Positions 1-11,639 are shown, counted from the first letter of the stretch. The stretch: DNA of 64,000 bases from Rhyzopertha dominica (GCA_025024175.1 QCXZ01000075.1:3224001-3288000); one strand, 5' to 3'. Numbers and translations: made by a program. The notes: a model not told the origin generated them from the sequence alone.

Positions 1-779
1 ATTGCATAAAACATCTAAATTTACTCAAGCATTTGACTGTGGAACGCTCTTAACCCTAACCTAATGGGCAAAGGCACTACTAGCACATTTTCCGCTTCAA
101 CAATATACTCAATTTTTTTTACATTTTGTTTCCCTACTAATAATTCTGTTCTCATAAGCCACGATCGTCGAACATAATGCTTAGCATTAACACCGATAAC
201 ATGGACATCATTATTATAACTATCACGAAAGCAAACTTTGTTATAAATAAAGTTATTTCTTCTTCATTTTTCCGTATAACAGGAAAATCATAAAATGAAC
301 ATCAGGACAAAAAAACGAATTTTTTTTCTAAACTTGTAGCAAAACACCTGACTGTTGTTTATCACTCAAGTGCCTTCTAAAGGCACTGTGTGGATGTAAA
401 ACTCCACTTGCAGTAAAGGACATTGTGACAAGAACAAAGTGCTAAAAAACCCAATTAATTAATAATAATAAGCTATCAAATAGGGACCCACATCAGTTAG
501 TTGGAAAATATTAATGAGTGTTGACATTCTTACAGTACATACGAATTTACGGTTTTAACTATTACTGACGCATATTACTATTTCGACAGACTTTCGTTGT
601 TTCTACTGTATGAAAAGGAACATTCGGAGTGCTACACGGTACAAAATACAAGCCATTTATATCATTCCCGCACCAGCCACAATTTACACTGAAGATACTT
701 CAGAATTACATCAAGCCGTGCTTTTTAAAACTAACTTTGTGATCTCGTACAACCCCTAAGTATAAAAATTCTTCAACAC
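1..779. other. AT-rich DNA without a recognised gene
   Basis: I see no open frame, repeat boundary or RNA signature that I can support here. The last part may be the degraded 3' end of the LINE fragment that follows on the minus strand. Confidence 0.5.
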
Positions 780-1450
780 TATCAATCTTCGTTCTGTAGA
801 TTCTAACATGCAGATTTATACGGTGCATTCTTTTTGGTGATTTCAATACCATTAGCTTCGTTTTCTTGTCGGAGCTTTTGGGATTTCCGACACTGGATGC
901 AGAATATTTTCTTCTAATTTTTCCGGTGTTTTGTTTTTATAATGACTGCTGTGTCATTAGCGTACGCAATATTTTCTTCATTATAGCAGTCGAGAAATTT
1001 GTCTAATATAATAATAGTGTCGACCCAAAGACAGAGCCCTGTGGACATCTCTTTGTGCATTTTTGTATGTCGTAATAATGTCGTATTTCTAAAAGATTTG
1101 TCGGTAAATNGACTTTGTGATGTCGAAGAATNTTGCTATACACTGAGAGTCCTGGCACTGGGTTTTCTTCATAAACGTTTTTAACGCACCCGCGAGCAGA
1201 TTTACCTTTGCAGAATCCAAATTGATTGGTGGAGTAAAATTTTACGTCTGGTATATTCTCGTATTATTTTTTCAAATACTTTGCCAAGATCTGGTTAAAG
1301 CACGGTGGGTCTGTATTTTTTTGTATTACCCAAATCTGCACTTGGATCTATGAACAAAACTACAAGATTTCCTCTTTTCCATATTTTAGGGAAGTATGTT
1401 GGTCGCAGAGAATTAGATAATCCAAATGCCACTTTTAGTATTCAGTACCA
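780..1450 (-). pseudogene. R1-like LINE reverse transcriptase fragment
   Basis: Read on the minus strand with frame shifts, this shows a non-LTR reverse transcriptase in the right order: a segment with FPKIWKRGNLVVL, then YRPT..LPDLGKVFEKIIRE, then QFGFCKGKSA, then the catalytic-box region YANDTAVII, then palm/thumb sequence containing a recognisable LGV-type motif. This order is typical of R1/jockey-type LINE polymerases, which copy element RNA at a nicked chromosomal site. The catalytic box should read YADD; here the first Asp is Asn. Several stops and frameshifts make it dead. No 5' open frame, tail or target duplication was found, so it is a truncated copy. The clade is inferred from motif wording only. 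Confidence 0.65.
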
Positions 1451-2600
1451 CTCGATTCGATAAAATCTAATGTGGTACGAGATGAGGAAAAAGTACGTAT
1501 GAATCTGAATCCAAAATCACTTCGTAATTTTAATTAATATTGATCTAGTTGCTGGCGAAACCATTAGCGTTTAAGATGATAGAAGACGTTTAATGCTGTT
1601 TCATGAGTTAGGTGATAGACCATTTGGGTGTGCCGTGTCAAATTCTTTCTAAATTTCATTTTTATTTCCTTTCTATAGTACTAATCATATCAGACCAAAT
1701 ACACATTTCCAGTTTTTAGTTTTTACATAAATAACTAGTATAACATCGAAAACTTTAGTAGTCCGATGTACCCATTTTATCGTACACCGCAATTTAGATC
1801 AGAGACGATGACCCTTTTTTATAAGAGTCTGATAACGTTTGCAACTTAGATAAGAGACTTTCGAAAGGTAAAATAGTTTACTTAGTACTTAAAGTTTGGC
1901 TACTGCAGAAATACTAAATTTCATTTTTACCTTTTTTTTACCTAACTAATGGGATCAAAAATTGTAGCTATTAACTAATAAGATTAGTGGCTTCTAGGCA
2001 TATTACACAATGAAGAAGTTCAATAGATATTGATAGGGTATTTATTATCTTATCGCTGAAATTAAATTTGTCCTAAATATTAATTCGCTCTAAATAGAAT
2101 GAAACGCTGTCAGAAAGTGACTGAGTTTCAATAAAGATGAGGAAGGTTGTTTATCTCAAAATAGTGCTTAACAATCACTATACGTTGGTTTCACGACTAT
2201 AATTAACCTGAAATAATAATTCGTGGTCTTGATATGTTAAATAAGGTATGAATGCTGGAAGAAGTAGCAGTATAACAGTACACCTGGTGGGTTCTCTCAG
2301 ATTCTGTAGTAATCATTTTGATTTCGCTTGACGTGATCATAACATATTTTAGTAGCGGAGAAACATCAAGACAAAATGAATAGAAAAGTAAACCACAACT
2401 ATATTAAACTAATTAAATTAAATTAAATTTATTGGAAACACTTTTCTCTTAGATTTGAAATAAACACTACTTCTTAATTTAAAAAATAATAGCACTTAAA
2501 TAAACATTGTTGAAAGTTCTACGACAAGCATGCTTTTCGAATTAAAAGGTGCAAAGCTAATTATCTCAAGAGAGTGTAATTTCCAAAATCGTAGTACTTG
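1451..2600. other. AT-rich DNA without a recognised gene
   Basis: No coding, RNA or repeat feature that I can support. Stops are dense in all frames. Confidence 0.5.
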
Positions 2601-2625
2601 AGCAAAATTAACGACGAACCAAGAT

Positions 2626-3150
2626 TTGCTAGGACACATGGACACATTTCACATTTGGAATGAAGAAAATCAATTTAAATCAAATGAATTGAACGCACTA
2701 CTAGATGGTCTGTATAGGATTTTTCTGGAGTATGCTGTACCAGAGCTGCTTCAAAATGTCCCATTTAATATTTCAAGAAATATTTTGCCCGCATTGTCAC
2801 CAAATATGACTGCAGTGGATTTTTGTATGTTAATATATTATGGAAGCCCAGTTTAGTGTCCCGCATTATTCTAACGCTTTATCGAATTCGACAGTAGGTT
2901 ATACGTCGTTACAATTTGCCTATTAAAAAATGGTGGTCGTATCTGCGAACTGATGTTCGTATAAAGTTTGATGAAGCACTATTCCTTTTTTTTCTAAGCC
3001 TTTTCCTGTTATAATTGAGACTCTTTCTAATATTTCCAGTTTTTTGACACTGGGAAGTTTCCTAACATTAGTTTATTAATAAATAAATGTTTATTTAGGT
3101 GTATTTTATCATTTCTGAAAATTAGGAATGGTTATTCTGTGACACCCTGT
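2626..3150 (+). pseudogene. Possible remnant of an HTH/DDE insect transposase
   Basis: The frame 2626-2856 contains YRIFLEYAVPELLQNVPFNI. It resembles the stretch before the second catalytic Asp in the HTH/DDE_3 transposases seen elsewhere in this window (compare FLQNTILDLLDEVPLQLR near 42.8 kb). No catalytic residue can be placed with confidence, and the downstream DNA is broken. A GTGACACCCTGTA-like end near 3140 is of the kind often seen at ends of such elements. This could also be chance similarity. Confidence 0.3.
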
Positions 3151-3619
3151 ATTATGCTTCACATACAGTCATTGTATGCAACAAAGTGTGTTTCTTATAT
3201 ATAAGATTTAATATAAAAGTAGTCAAAATGAATATTTTAATTGTGGTTTCTCAGACAACTAAAGCTATAAGAAGTTCGAAAGTTCTGTTTATAGTAACAT
3301 CGCAGGTCTATTATTTTACTTGAACTGGATTTAGTTTACATTTATCTTTTAAAATATATAAACAATTTATTTTAACATAATCTCCTCTCCTATTAAACTG
3401 TGACTGTCAAAATTTCGGGTAATTAAACACTTATCATGTAGCAGCACTTATCTAAAGAGATGACACACGTGGATGCGATTCAGAGCATTTCAGACTACTA
3501 ATTGCAGATCCTTATAAATAAGGTACACAAAACAAATGCGGACGAAGATTTGGCTTTAGATGGTTGATTTTCTTTCACATAAAATATGACCCTGTTTCAG
3601 TTACAACGTTACCACGCTA

Positions 3620-3835
3620 ATGATGCTAATGATATTGTACATCATGTACATGTTTACAAAAAAAATCACATCTAAAGAGATCTTGTAACAAGGAAACAAC
3701 CATCCTGTCCTCAGTGACTACCATTTGTCTCTTAAACTCAGGGTACTTTCCTAGCAACTTTTTTTGAAGGAGGGATATGTATGGTTCTATAGGTATAAAG
3801 CATCTATTGATTTTATACCAGGAAACCCTTTAGGG
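3620..3835 (-). pseudogene. Unidentified coding-like fragment
   Basis: One minus-strand frame stays open for about 70 codons in DNA that is otherwise stop-rich. It reads like protein, including KKLLGKYPEFKRQMVV and then RMVVSLLQDLF. I do not recognise the family. There is no start codon context, splice signal or neighbouring domain to place it. It may be a piece of a transposon protein or an isolated old exon. Confidence 0.3.
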
Positions 3836-4179
3836 CAATATCCAATCGTTTTGAAGTAAATATCTTTAGGTGTATTAAGATTAGTCTGGTACGTGTGATA
3901 AGGATATCAATTTCCTTGACATAATGTGTGAATACAAAAGTAATACTTCACGAAACTGGTAATCTAAGTAGATAAATCCTATTCATGACCTGCACATTCC
4001 GTAATAAAACAATCAGTTTATCAAAATTGTTTCTGCCATATGTTGGCATGTTGGTCGTATGATAGCGTTTCAGCTATCATTTTCAACATTTAAATAACTC
4101 AAATGTAGTGCCAGTTCTCTTTCTGTTAATCGATCTATGCAAGTACTATTCCCAATAATAAGTGTCGTATATAAAACAA

Positions 4180-4760
4180 TTATATTAATTGCGCAACCTC
4201 CCCACTCCAATCTAACGTGAATAGCAACTGTACATCGCGAATCTGCCGACCTTGATAATATCCGCGAATAATTCCGATTTTTTTTACAATACGCATTTTA
4301 TAATTTTACTTGAATTTATTATTCGAGTGATAGATTAGATAATGGAAGCGAGTTTTGGCAGTCTATCGAGGGCCGTGCGGATTTTTTTCGCTATCACGTC
4401 GTCGCGTCGTTATCTATAGTCGATTCCTGCGTTTTGCCAAATTTTAGGGAAATAAGCCGCGCGCGATAAAAATGTATATTTTCGATAGATTTATCTCGCC
4501 GTTCCTTAATTTTGTGTGTGCAGCTGTGGGAACAAGCCGCCGCGTTCGGGAAGTGTAATGTGCGATTAGGTTCATTCGGTTAACGTTGGAAGCTGCGGTT
4601 ATTAACGGATTAAGTGAAAGGAAAACGCCCCTGGAAGTATTAGANCACACTGATAATCTTTTGGTGAGTGGTGGGCGTCCGTCTAACTCCATCAGCGAAG
4701 ACGCTGAAGTCTTTACATTATGTATATCATGCACTCGCAAACTCACTTTTATCGGCTATC
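4180..4760. promoter_or_regulatory. GC/CpG-enriched tract, possible regulatory DNA
   Basis: This stretch is clearly richer in GC and CpG words (cgtcgtcgcgtcg, gccgcgcgcg, gccgccgcgttcgg) than the DNA around it. It stays open in two overlapping opposite frames, which reflects composition and not coding. No splice sites or protein motif could be supported. One ambiguous base lies at 4645. A conserved non-coding element, enhancer or distant promoter is the best reading. Confidence 0.35.
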
Positions 4761-5105
4761 CAAAACAGGAGATGAGCTAAATTTTGACGCCAAAATGATC
4801 CAAAGAACTTAATGCTTGATATTGAACAGTTTCATAAGTAACAACAGACTGATAAGGTGTATCTCAGATTATGCATCATACGACAGTATGTAAGTAAATG
4901 AAAAGCGATGGGTATAAACGACAATCTTTTTTTTGCCTATTTTTTTCATTGAATGTTACACATTAGTTTAGTTTGTACTACTAATTTTATTTTTGTAGCT
5001 ATTTTCTTTACCCGAGTATATACCGTGTTTACGATTTACTCGCGATAATATAAATAACATAAATAAATTAAAAAAAAAACATTAAACTAATCATGATCAA
5101 CTTAA

Positions 5106-5997
5106 GAGTCGTTTGCCACTATACTTATTTAAGTACTGAAATAATTCTTAAAATTATCATACTGAAAATTAGATGCGCGCGCCGTTTCAATACAAGAAAT
5201 AAGCGTAGGGTTTTGTTCTCAATTTCTCAAATTCTTTTCAGTGTGCGTGCACCCTTTTGTAGTTCTAATCGTGATTTTCTTAACCTCAAACTAATCTAAC
5301 CGTAATCTATTAAATTCCGTCTTTATACAATAGCAAATGCCATTCTATTGCTAGAGAAAAGTAGACCTTAGATGTAACCCACTCATAAACAATTACTTTT
5401 ACTGTTGTTTGTGTTTGTGGTCACCCTGAATTACCACAATTTGTATTTAAAAGTAAAAAAAATGCCTGTTGACTGAAAAAAATTATTAAATGCATCAGCG
5501 TTGTCACTAACAATGATATTGCAAGGAGAATGAATATTCATGGCTTCTTAAATGTGCTGAAAGAAGCGCTGCTAATAGAAGATCCAGCAGCATATAAAAA
5601 TTTTCTATAAATGGGCAATGCTTCATTTGATAAATTGTTTGAAACTTGACCATAACAAAGTAGGGAAACAAGGTACACAATTCCGTGAAATCATTCCTTC
5701 CTTTTCAATTACAAAAGCCTGACAACACATCACGGTCCCGGGGTTGTCAAAGGTTTACTCACACCAATATACATTTTAAGAGGCCTAAAACTGCATTTTA
5801 TGTTTATGTATTAATTAGCTGGTAGTAGTAAGTCAGCCCAAAATGCATCGATCTGCGCAGTTTTAACATACGAAGTATGGAAATTCAGTACAAGAAAATA
5901 GAACGTGCGGGCTAATTTCTTGTATTGAAACGGCGCGCGCATCCATAATTTTAAGAACTTATTTCAATACTTGAATAAGTATAGTGGCAAACGGCTC
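5106..5997 (+). mobile_element. PIF/Harbinger-type DNA transposon relic with long TIRs
   Basis: About 95 bp at the left (5106-5203) reappears in inverted orientation at the right (5904-5997). The shared sequence includes CGTTTGCCACTATACTTATT and GCGCGCGCCGTTTCAATACA (given on the left strand, small differences). The element is flanked by TAA at 5103-5105 and 5998-6000, matching the 3-bp TWA target duplication of PIF/Harbinger. A transposase fragment lies inside. At 892 bp it is much shorter than autonomous members and looks internally deleted and non-autonomous. Confidence 0.75.
5527..5735 (+). pseudogene. PIF/Harbinger transposase N-terminal fragment
   Basis: The frame reads LKEALLIEDPAAYKNFL, a stop, MGNASFDKLFET, a stop, and then in a shifted frame QGTQFREIIPS. 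This matches the N-terminal region of Harbinger (DDE_Tnp_4) transposases, where 'ED..AY.NF.RM....F..LL' is followed by 'DT..REaIpp'. The catalytic core is absent, so this is the remaining N-terminal part. It lies centrally between the two inverted arms, as expected of an internally deleted copy. Stops and a frameshift make it non-functional. Confidence 0.6.
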
Positions 5998-6660
5998 TAA
6001 ATGTCACTTTCGTCACTTGATTTGTCCTACACATTAATAATGAAATGAAATTGAATTGCCTTGATCAGGTGATCAGGTGCCCTGCTGTTTCCTCTATTAT
6101 GGAGCTAAAAAGCTATTCACTATTCCAAAATGCTTTTTGTTTATTATCTGCCTTGTTCACATATGTCATTTTTCCCTTTATAAGTGTTTTCTATTCCATT
6201 GCTATGCATATTTTTTTCGTATATTTGATAGAAATTGACAAAGTAGTTAAGAAAAGTGGAACTTTTCTTGTTAGCAATGCTTAAATTATTAAACACTAGA
6301 CCAGAAGATGTGCAAAGTGACTCAGAAACTGATAACTTGGAGTTCATTCCTCCACTTAATGTTTCTGACATAGACAATCTATGTTGACGGTGCACAGATG
6401 GACGAAGATTGCTGCTCATTTGAATTAGTGAAAATTATTTCTGAAAATTTTGCTTTATTTTCTATACTGTCTTCCACATAAGCTTCTGCAACTCCACTGC
6501 TATGCCAACCACAGTAAAAAGTCGCTGAAGTTCTGCTGAAACAATGTCTTGTGAAACTGTGTTTGGGTCACAGCTTCAAGTACTTCCTGTAAATTTCCAT
6601 GTCGTTTATTCCATCTTCCGATGTTACTATGAAGACACGTTGTTTTCTTGTTTTTGCCCT

Positions 6661-7117
6661 CAATCTTCTACGTCATCAAGAAAGTTGTTATCAGGAGCAC
6701 TATGAATGAAATTCTTCACATTGTCCATTGATAACACTTTTGACTTTTTTGCGACATAACCGTCATTTTGACGTTGAAGATATGCCAGCAATTTTTTATA
6801 AGCAGAAATGTCCACGTTTAACTGTAGTGCTTCATAGCATTGAATACACAGACCAGAGTGTTGAAGCTTTAAGAGTTTTCACCTATAAGAGTATTTAAAA
6901 TTAGTTGTTGTAATAAATTTCATAAATGAAACAAACCTTTTCACAAAATTACGCAATTAGAATGTTTTCATTTGCTCCTTGCACATTATTTTCATTTCTC
7001 CAGAGACTGTTGGTAAACTTTCTCGTACTTTGCTTTAGACTTTGTAAGTAGCAAACTTGACCCTGATTCTGATACTAATTCCAAAATTTCGTCTTTAATT
7101 TCACCTGATTGATTCAT
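6661..7117 (-). pseudogene. Crypton-like tyrosine recombinase N-terminal remnant
   Basis: Starting at an ATG at 7117, the minus strand reads MNQSGEIKDEILELVSESG, TKSKAKYEKVYQQ, then (frame-shifted) NNVQGANENILIA, then LKASTLWSVYSML, then (shifted again) VDISAYKKLLAYLQRQNDGY and KSKVLSMDNVKNFI. The order matches the SAM-like core-binding domain of Crypton and ZMYM-type tyrosine recombinases ('KYe..Y..F..W', 'STLWs.YSMLk', 'LvafLKrqndgy..KKskvls'). The C-terminal catalytic domain with the R..H..R..Y residues is not visible. A GT..AG interval at 6883-6936 lies where coding would rejoin as FCEK-VKTLKAST, suggesting a 54-nt intron. Family assignment is by motif memory only. Confidence 0.5.
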
Positions 7118-7429
7118 TTTGCAGGTTGCAGCAAGCTTCATCACAAATTATTTATTTACTATTGTGATGTTTTGTTTCCATGTCGACAAGTCTGCACAAA
7201 CTTGACACAGATTACTTAAAGAACGGGAAAAACAATTTATTTATTTTATTTCGGTATGCACGAAAAAAATACGTGTTTTACGCGTAAGAAAAGTGGGTTT
7301 TCTTGTAAAACAATCTACGATTGTATAATTTATATGCTTTTCTTGATTCCCTTATGCCTTCTTACTATTGCTATTGCGTTTAAAGCTTTAAGCTTGTTTT
7401 CAATTTTTCAGTTATGAAGTGTAGATATT

Positions 7430-8060
7430 TTGTGGTTTTTCTTTGACAGGACAAGATTTTACATGTGTTTGTTGAACAATTTCATGGATCAATGAATAGG
7501 CTTCTGTCACTGGTCCCCTTAAAATCGACTTCAGTTTGTTTTCACGCGTCTAACAGTTTGTTTGTTTATTTGCCTGTACTTCACCTTCTTCTCTTTGTCT
7601 TGTGTTATAATACCGTCTTGAAAGTTTATCTGTTGTGCTAAATACGCCCAAATAAAGATTTACGGCTTGTTTCTCATGTTCAATAAATTTGTTATTTGTG
7701 AATATGTTGTCGATGCATGATATTGTGGTTTCTGCTATTCTTGATGGTTCCATCATTAATATTTTCATACCAAACGACTCCATTAAGTTCACATTACAAT
7801 CGCCCGTTGTATATACTACCTTATTAGGGTATTATTCTGATATCAGGCTAAGTGCCATATTTACCTTGTTTAGGAGTGTACCCCAGTTACCGATAGGTAC
7901 TCTGTATACCACTGTGATCTGACAATATTATTATTTCTTCGGGTTTTGTAGCTTTCCATGTAACTCGAGTCATTACCATAATTCCGCCGTGGATATAGTG
8001 ACTTCTGAGAAACTATTATACTTATGTTGTATTGATACTTATTTGTGTTTTCTTTCATTT
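7430..8060 (-). pseudogene. LINE apurinic-type endonuclease fragment
   Basis: The minus strand shows WKATKPEEIIILS, VVYRVPIGNWGTLLNK, TGDCNVNLMESFGMKIL and TTISCIDNIFTN in order. This is the signature of the APE-like endonuclease of jockey/CR1-type LINEs ('vyRsP.gn...LL', 'GDFNvNll', 'ts.t.IDniftn'). The GDFN motif reads GDCN. Sequence continuing to about 7430 (PVTEAYSLIHEIVQQTH) may be the following linker. The frame is broken by stops, and no reverse transcriptase is attached, so it is an isolated truncated copy. Such endonucleases nick the target DNA to start reverse transcription. Confidence 0.6.
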
Positions 8061-8159
8061 AGTATGATATTTAGATTATCATTTTTTTTGATCACGTTTA
8101 TGATGCTAAAACTCTAATTTACTTTCAAAATTAAATAACTACGTGGTTATATATTTGTT

Positions 8160-8570
8160 ACAGCAATTTAATGAAGGAATTCCATTGCTGCTCATCCGGT
8201 ATCACGTTGCTCTATCCTTTACTTCTCAGCAAACGCTCGATTTCAATGGATACTTATACCAGTCCTGGCTAGATCGTTAACAGGGAAAATCTGTTAGCGC
8301 AGAATCCGGTCGCGAAACTTATTCATAGCTACTCAGAATCATTAAAATAAAAGACCAGAGCTCAACATTTACCAACAACGGTGGTATCGTGATTAGGAGC
8401 CACCTCGTTCATTAGGTTCTTTTTAAGACGGACCCGATTGTTTACAGCACATGCTGGCGCGTATCGGTTTTCTCTTTTCTCGTCTTAATGGTCGGCTCTT
8501 GGCTTATACAGCGCCACAATTACCGGGATGAATTGGCTTATTGGATTAGGCTTATTGTTGGTGTGTCGCT
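8160..8570. promoter_or_regulatory. Moderately GC-enriched tract upstream of the mariner
   Basis: This has more GC and CpG than its flanks and words such as attaggcttattgttgg and taatggtcggctc. There is no open frame of interest. It may belong to the same class of conserved non-coding tracts as others in the window; evidence is compositional only. Confidence 0.25.
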
Positions 8571-8992
8571 TTGAAATGTTCGATCTTTTGTAGTAACGTT
8601 TGCATGCAGCTTTTTAATTGCCGAAAAGACACCTTGAGTAACCTGGGCAGATATTGTATAGATATACAGTATGTGCAATGATTTTATATAATGTAAAATG
8701 ATATTTTTTACAGTTTTATTGTTACCATAGCTGTACTATTTGTTTGTTGATATTCGTGATTGTTAAGTCAGCTTCACTACATTTTTTTAAATTAATATTT
8801 CGAAATATATTTAATACTTACTTATTAAGTAGTTGGCTCAAAAACTGACAAGGAAGAAAGCAGCTTAAAACTGTCACAATAATATTGTACTTTCATGAAT
8901 TGCTTTCCGTAGTTTATACTTTATTTGACCCAAATAACTGTTGCTTTTCGTGACAGATGTTTTTCTGCGTTTCGTTCTTCCAGTTGTATGTA

Positions 8993-10045
8993 CGAGGCAT
9001 GTTTTTTAAGTAAGTACCGTTTTGGAATTAAAAAAAGACGTACAAAGCCATCGCAATAATTTTATCTTACATGAAAGCCTGTACCTTAATCTACTTTTCT
9101 ACATAATTTCCGTGAATATTGAGGCACTTGTCATAACGTGGCACCAGTTTTTGAATACCCTCCTCATAAAATTCTGCCGCCTGGATTGCACGACGCAGAT
9201 TGTTCAATGTCTTACAATAAGACGCTGCATTGATTGTCTCATTACGAGGCAGAAACTCCACTAGCAATACTCCTTTTCTGTCCCAAAAAACTGTGCACAT
9301 GATTTTCCGGGCAGAAATTGTTTGCTTCAACTTCACTTTTTTGGGTGATGATGAATGTTGCCATTGTGATTGTTGTTTCGATTCTGGTGTGACGTAGGCC
9401 ACCAGTAACAATTTGGTCTAAAAAATCTTCACCTTCATTGTGGTATCGCTCAAGGAAAGTCAATGCACTGCCTAAACGTTGGGTTTTGTGCAAATCCGTC
9501 AACATTTTCGGAACCCAACGTGAACACAATTTCCGGTAATTCAAGTTCTCGGTCACAATGCGATACAAAACACTACGAGAATATTGAGGAAATCGGTCGC
9601 ACAATGATGAAATTGTAAAGCGTCTGTTTTCTCTCACCTTTTCGTTCACTTTCTGCACCAAATCTTCATTAACAACCGAAGGACGCCCATTCCGTTTTTC
9701 ATCATGCACATTTGTGCGGCCATCTTTAAATGCTCTCACCCATTTCCTTACCATTCCATCACTCATAATGTTTTGTCCGTAAACTTCACAGATCTCACGA
9801 TGAATATCGATCGGTTTTACGCCTTTAGCACTAAGAAATCGTATAACAGCCCGTACTTCACAATCGGCGGGACTCACGATTGTCGGAGGCATCTTAAACA
9901 CTCAGTAAACAACTTATACAATGAAGAATCAAACTGTAATGGCGTCAGTGCGTAGACAAGAGATGTAGGTAACCAGCGCACATGCGCGGAACGCCGCTGC
10001 GGCGGCAGAATCGCAAAACGTTACTTACTTAAAAAACATGCCTCG
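8993..10045 (-). mobile_element. Mariner copy 1, internally deleted
   Basis: The ends are inverted repeats beginning CGAGGCATGTTTTTTAAGTA at the left and mirrored at the right, with TA at 8991-8992 and 10046-10047, the mariner target duplication. The element is 1053 bp, against 1332 bp for the second copy at 29205-30536, to which it is otherwise nearly identical. It lost 252 bp near the 3' end of the transposase (junction about 9181) and 14 bp around the first catalytic Asp (junction about 9400). Its intact TIRs mean it could in principle still be moved by transposase supplied elsewhere. Confidence 0.92.
9091..9901 (-). pseudogene. Defective mariner transposase (copy 1)
   Basis: The protein starts MFKMPPTIVSPADCEV and carries the mariner N-terminal helix-turn-helix region (VIRFLSAKGVKPIDIHREI, WVRAFKDGRTNVHDE). 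It is open for 219 codons to 9242. The 14-bp deletion removes the GDETW box that holds the first Asp of the DDD triad and shifts the frame. A second frame (9091-9411) continues with the Lys-rich core (SARKIMCTVFWDRKG) and then, after the 252-bp deletion, the C-terminus (EEGIQKLVPRYDKCLNIHG). The deletion removes the LHD and PSDYHLF boxes with the other two Asp residues, so the product cannot be catalytic. Confidence 0.9.
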
Positions 10046-10047
10046 TA

Positions 10048-11600
10048 TACCACACAAAAATGGAGTCGGATCTTCAGCGAGGGTATGACGTTTAGTTCCA
10101 CAAAAATTTATGTTTGTATAACCCTTATGTGATTGGTAATTCCAGAATTTTTACTTTTTTTTGACTTCGAACATCAGTTCTATTATTATACCTACTTTAG
10201 AAGAATTGATTGAACTTTTAACGTTTAAGTTTTTCTGACTTGTGTCATCCCTCCAGAGGACATCATTATGCTTAGCTTTCTTTCACATGGTCGATTAAAT
10301 TAAGCTTCTTTTTACACAAGAAAGTGCCCGTAAAGTTTCTTTGTACTTCACCTTTCTTAAAATGCATGTTTATAATATGCTGTCTGCACCGCAAACAACT
10401 GCAGATAGATCTCCTTCGCTATTATTATAGTTCTTCAGTGCAGTTGAGGTCTAATGCAGACGACATGGCATAGAACGTCATTTTTATCGTTTTGANGACA
10501 TCGTACCTACGAAATATAACTATCTATAATATATCTATACAGGCAAAGTGACATGAATATCATTATTTTTTTTAAATTAGGGCAAGCAGAAATGTTAAGA
10601 CAACTACTCATCAATAAAAGGCTACTACTGCTACTTCCACTGTTTGTCAGTTGGACTGCCGAATAAATTTTATTTTCTTACGGTAGAATTGTTGCATTAA
10701 GAAGACCGCTTATATCTGCAGGTTTCTAAAGGCATTTATCTTGCGTTTTACTGTGTTTATAGTGTTTTTTGTAGAGTGGTTTTTATCATGTTGGCAAATC
10801 AAGAAGCGTAACCACTTCTTGTAAATAAGGCAACAAAATGTTACTAAGTTCGTAATGGCATGATTTTTTGGAGATTAATTTTGGGTATAATAATGTATTA
10901 AATAAAAAAAAATAAAGATATCTACTGCAACTTTCCTAAAGTACAGCAGGTAAAGATGCAAAGTCTCGGTAGTCCTCCTAAATACATAACTCTCGTTTAT
11001 AAACCGATTGCTACCCTACCCAGTGAAAAACTGTTTCCGTAAAACCCTTATTAAAAATAATCCGACGAAAATATTAGAGTGACCTTATTTCTTTACCCTT
11101 CTGATTAGAATGCCATATTTGTTTTATTGAATTAGTATTTGTTCTCATTTTAAAGATCAGTAGTTATTATTATTATTACTATTTTTGAATAAGATAATTA
11201 TTAATAAATCGCTTCACACTTCTACAGTTTCTTTTATAGCTTGTACTGACGGTTTCATTACCATATAAAGTAAAAAATATGCAAAAAGAATATCTAAAAT
11301 AACTTAAATAACTGTGAACAGATGTAAGTTTATTTGCTTATAGTAATGTACAAGGTTCTTGTAACTGTCTTCTGAAAACACATCAAAAAATCCACCTAAT
11401 GATACGACAGGCTTATTCAAAACCAGGTTTTTGTTTATGTCAAAATTAATGCTAATAGCATTATCAACAGATGCGGTATATTTGAGACAGCTCAATAATG
11501 TTAATGTTGCCAATATACAGACTGAAAATGCGTGGAGAACAAGTTTGTAACGAATTAAAGTAAGACCAATTTAAGGACAATTTAAACACCAAATATATTA
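10048..11600. other. AT-rich DNA without a recognised gene
   Basis: No supported coding or RNA feature. There is one ambiguous base at 10496. A short run of TTA repeats lies near 11166-11180. Confidence 0.45.
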
Positions 11601-11639
11601 AATGTGCAAGAAGGAATTTATGTGTGGTGAAAAGGAAAA

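Noticed and set aside
40..70. Telomere-like TTAACCCTAACCTAAT near the window start
   Set aside because: Only two or three imperfect units; not an array.
4444..4780. Two overlapping opposite-strand frames of 64-100 codons
   Set aside because: Both are open because the tract is GC-rich; no motif or splice signal supports either.
9704..9955. Plus-strand frame overlapping the mariner (also at 30186-30437)
   Set aside because: It is the shadow of the conserved transposase on the other strand; conserved only because the element is duplicated.
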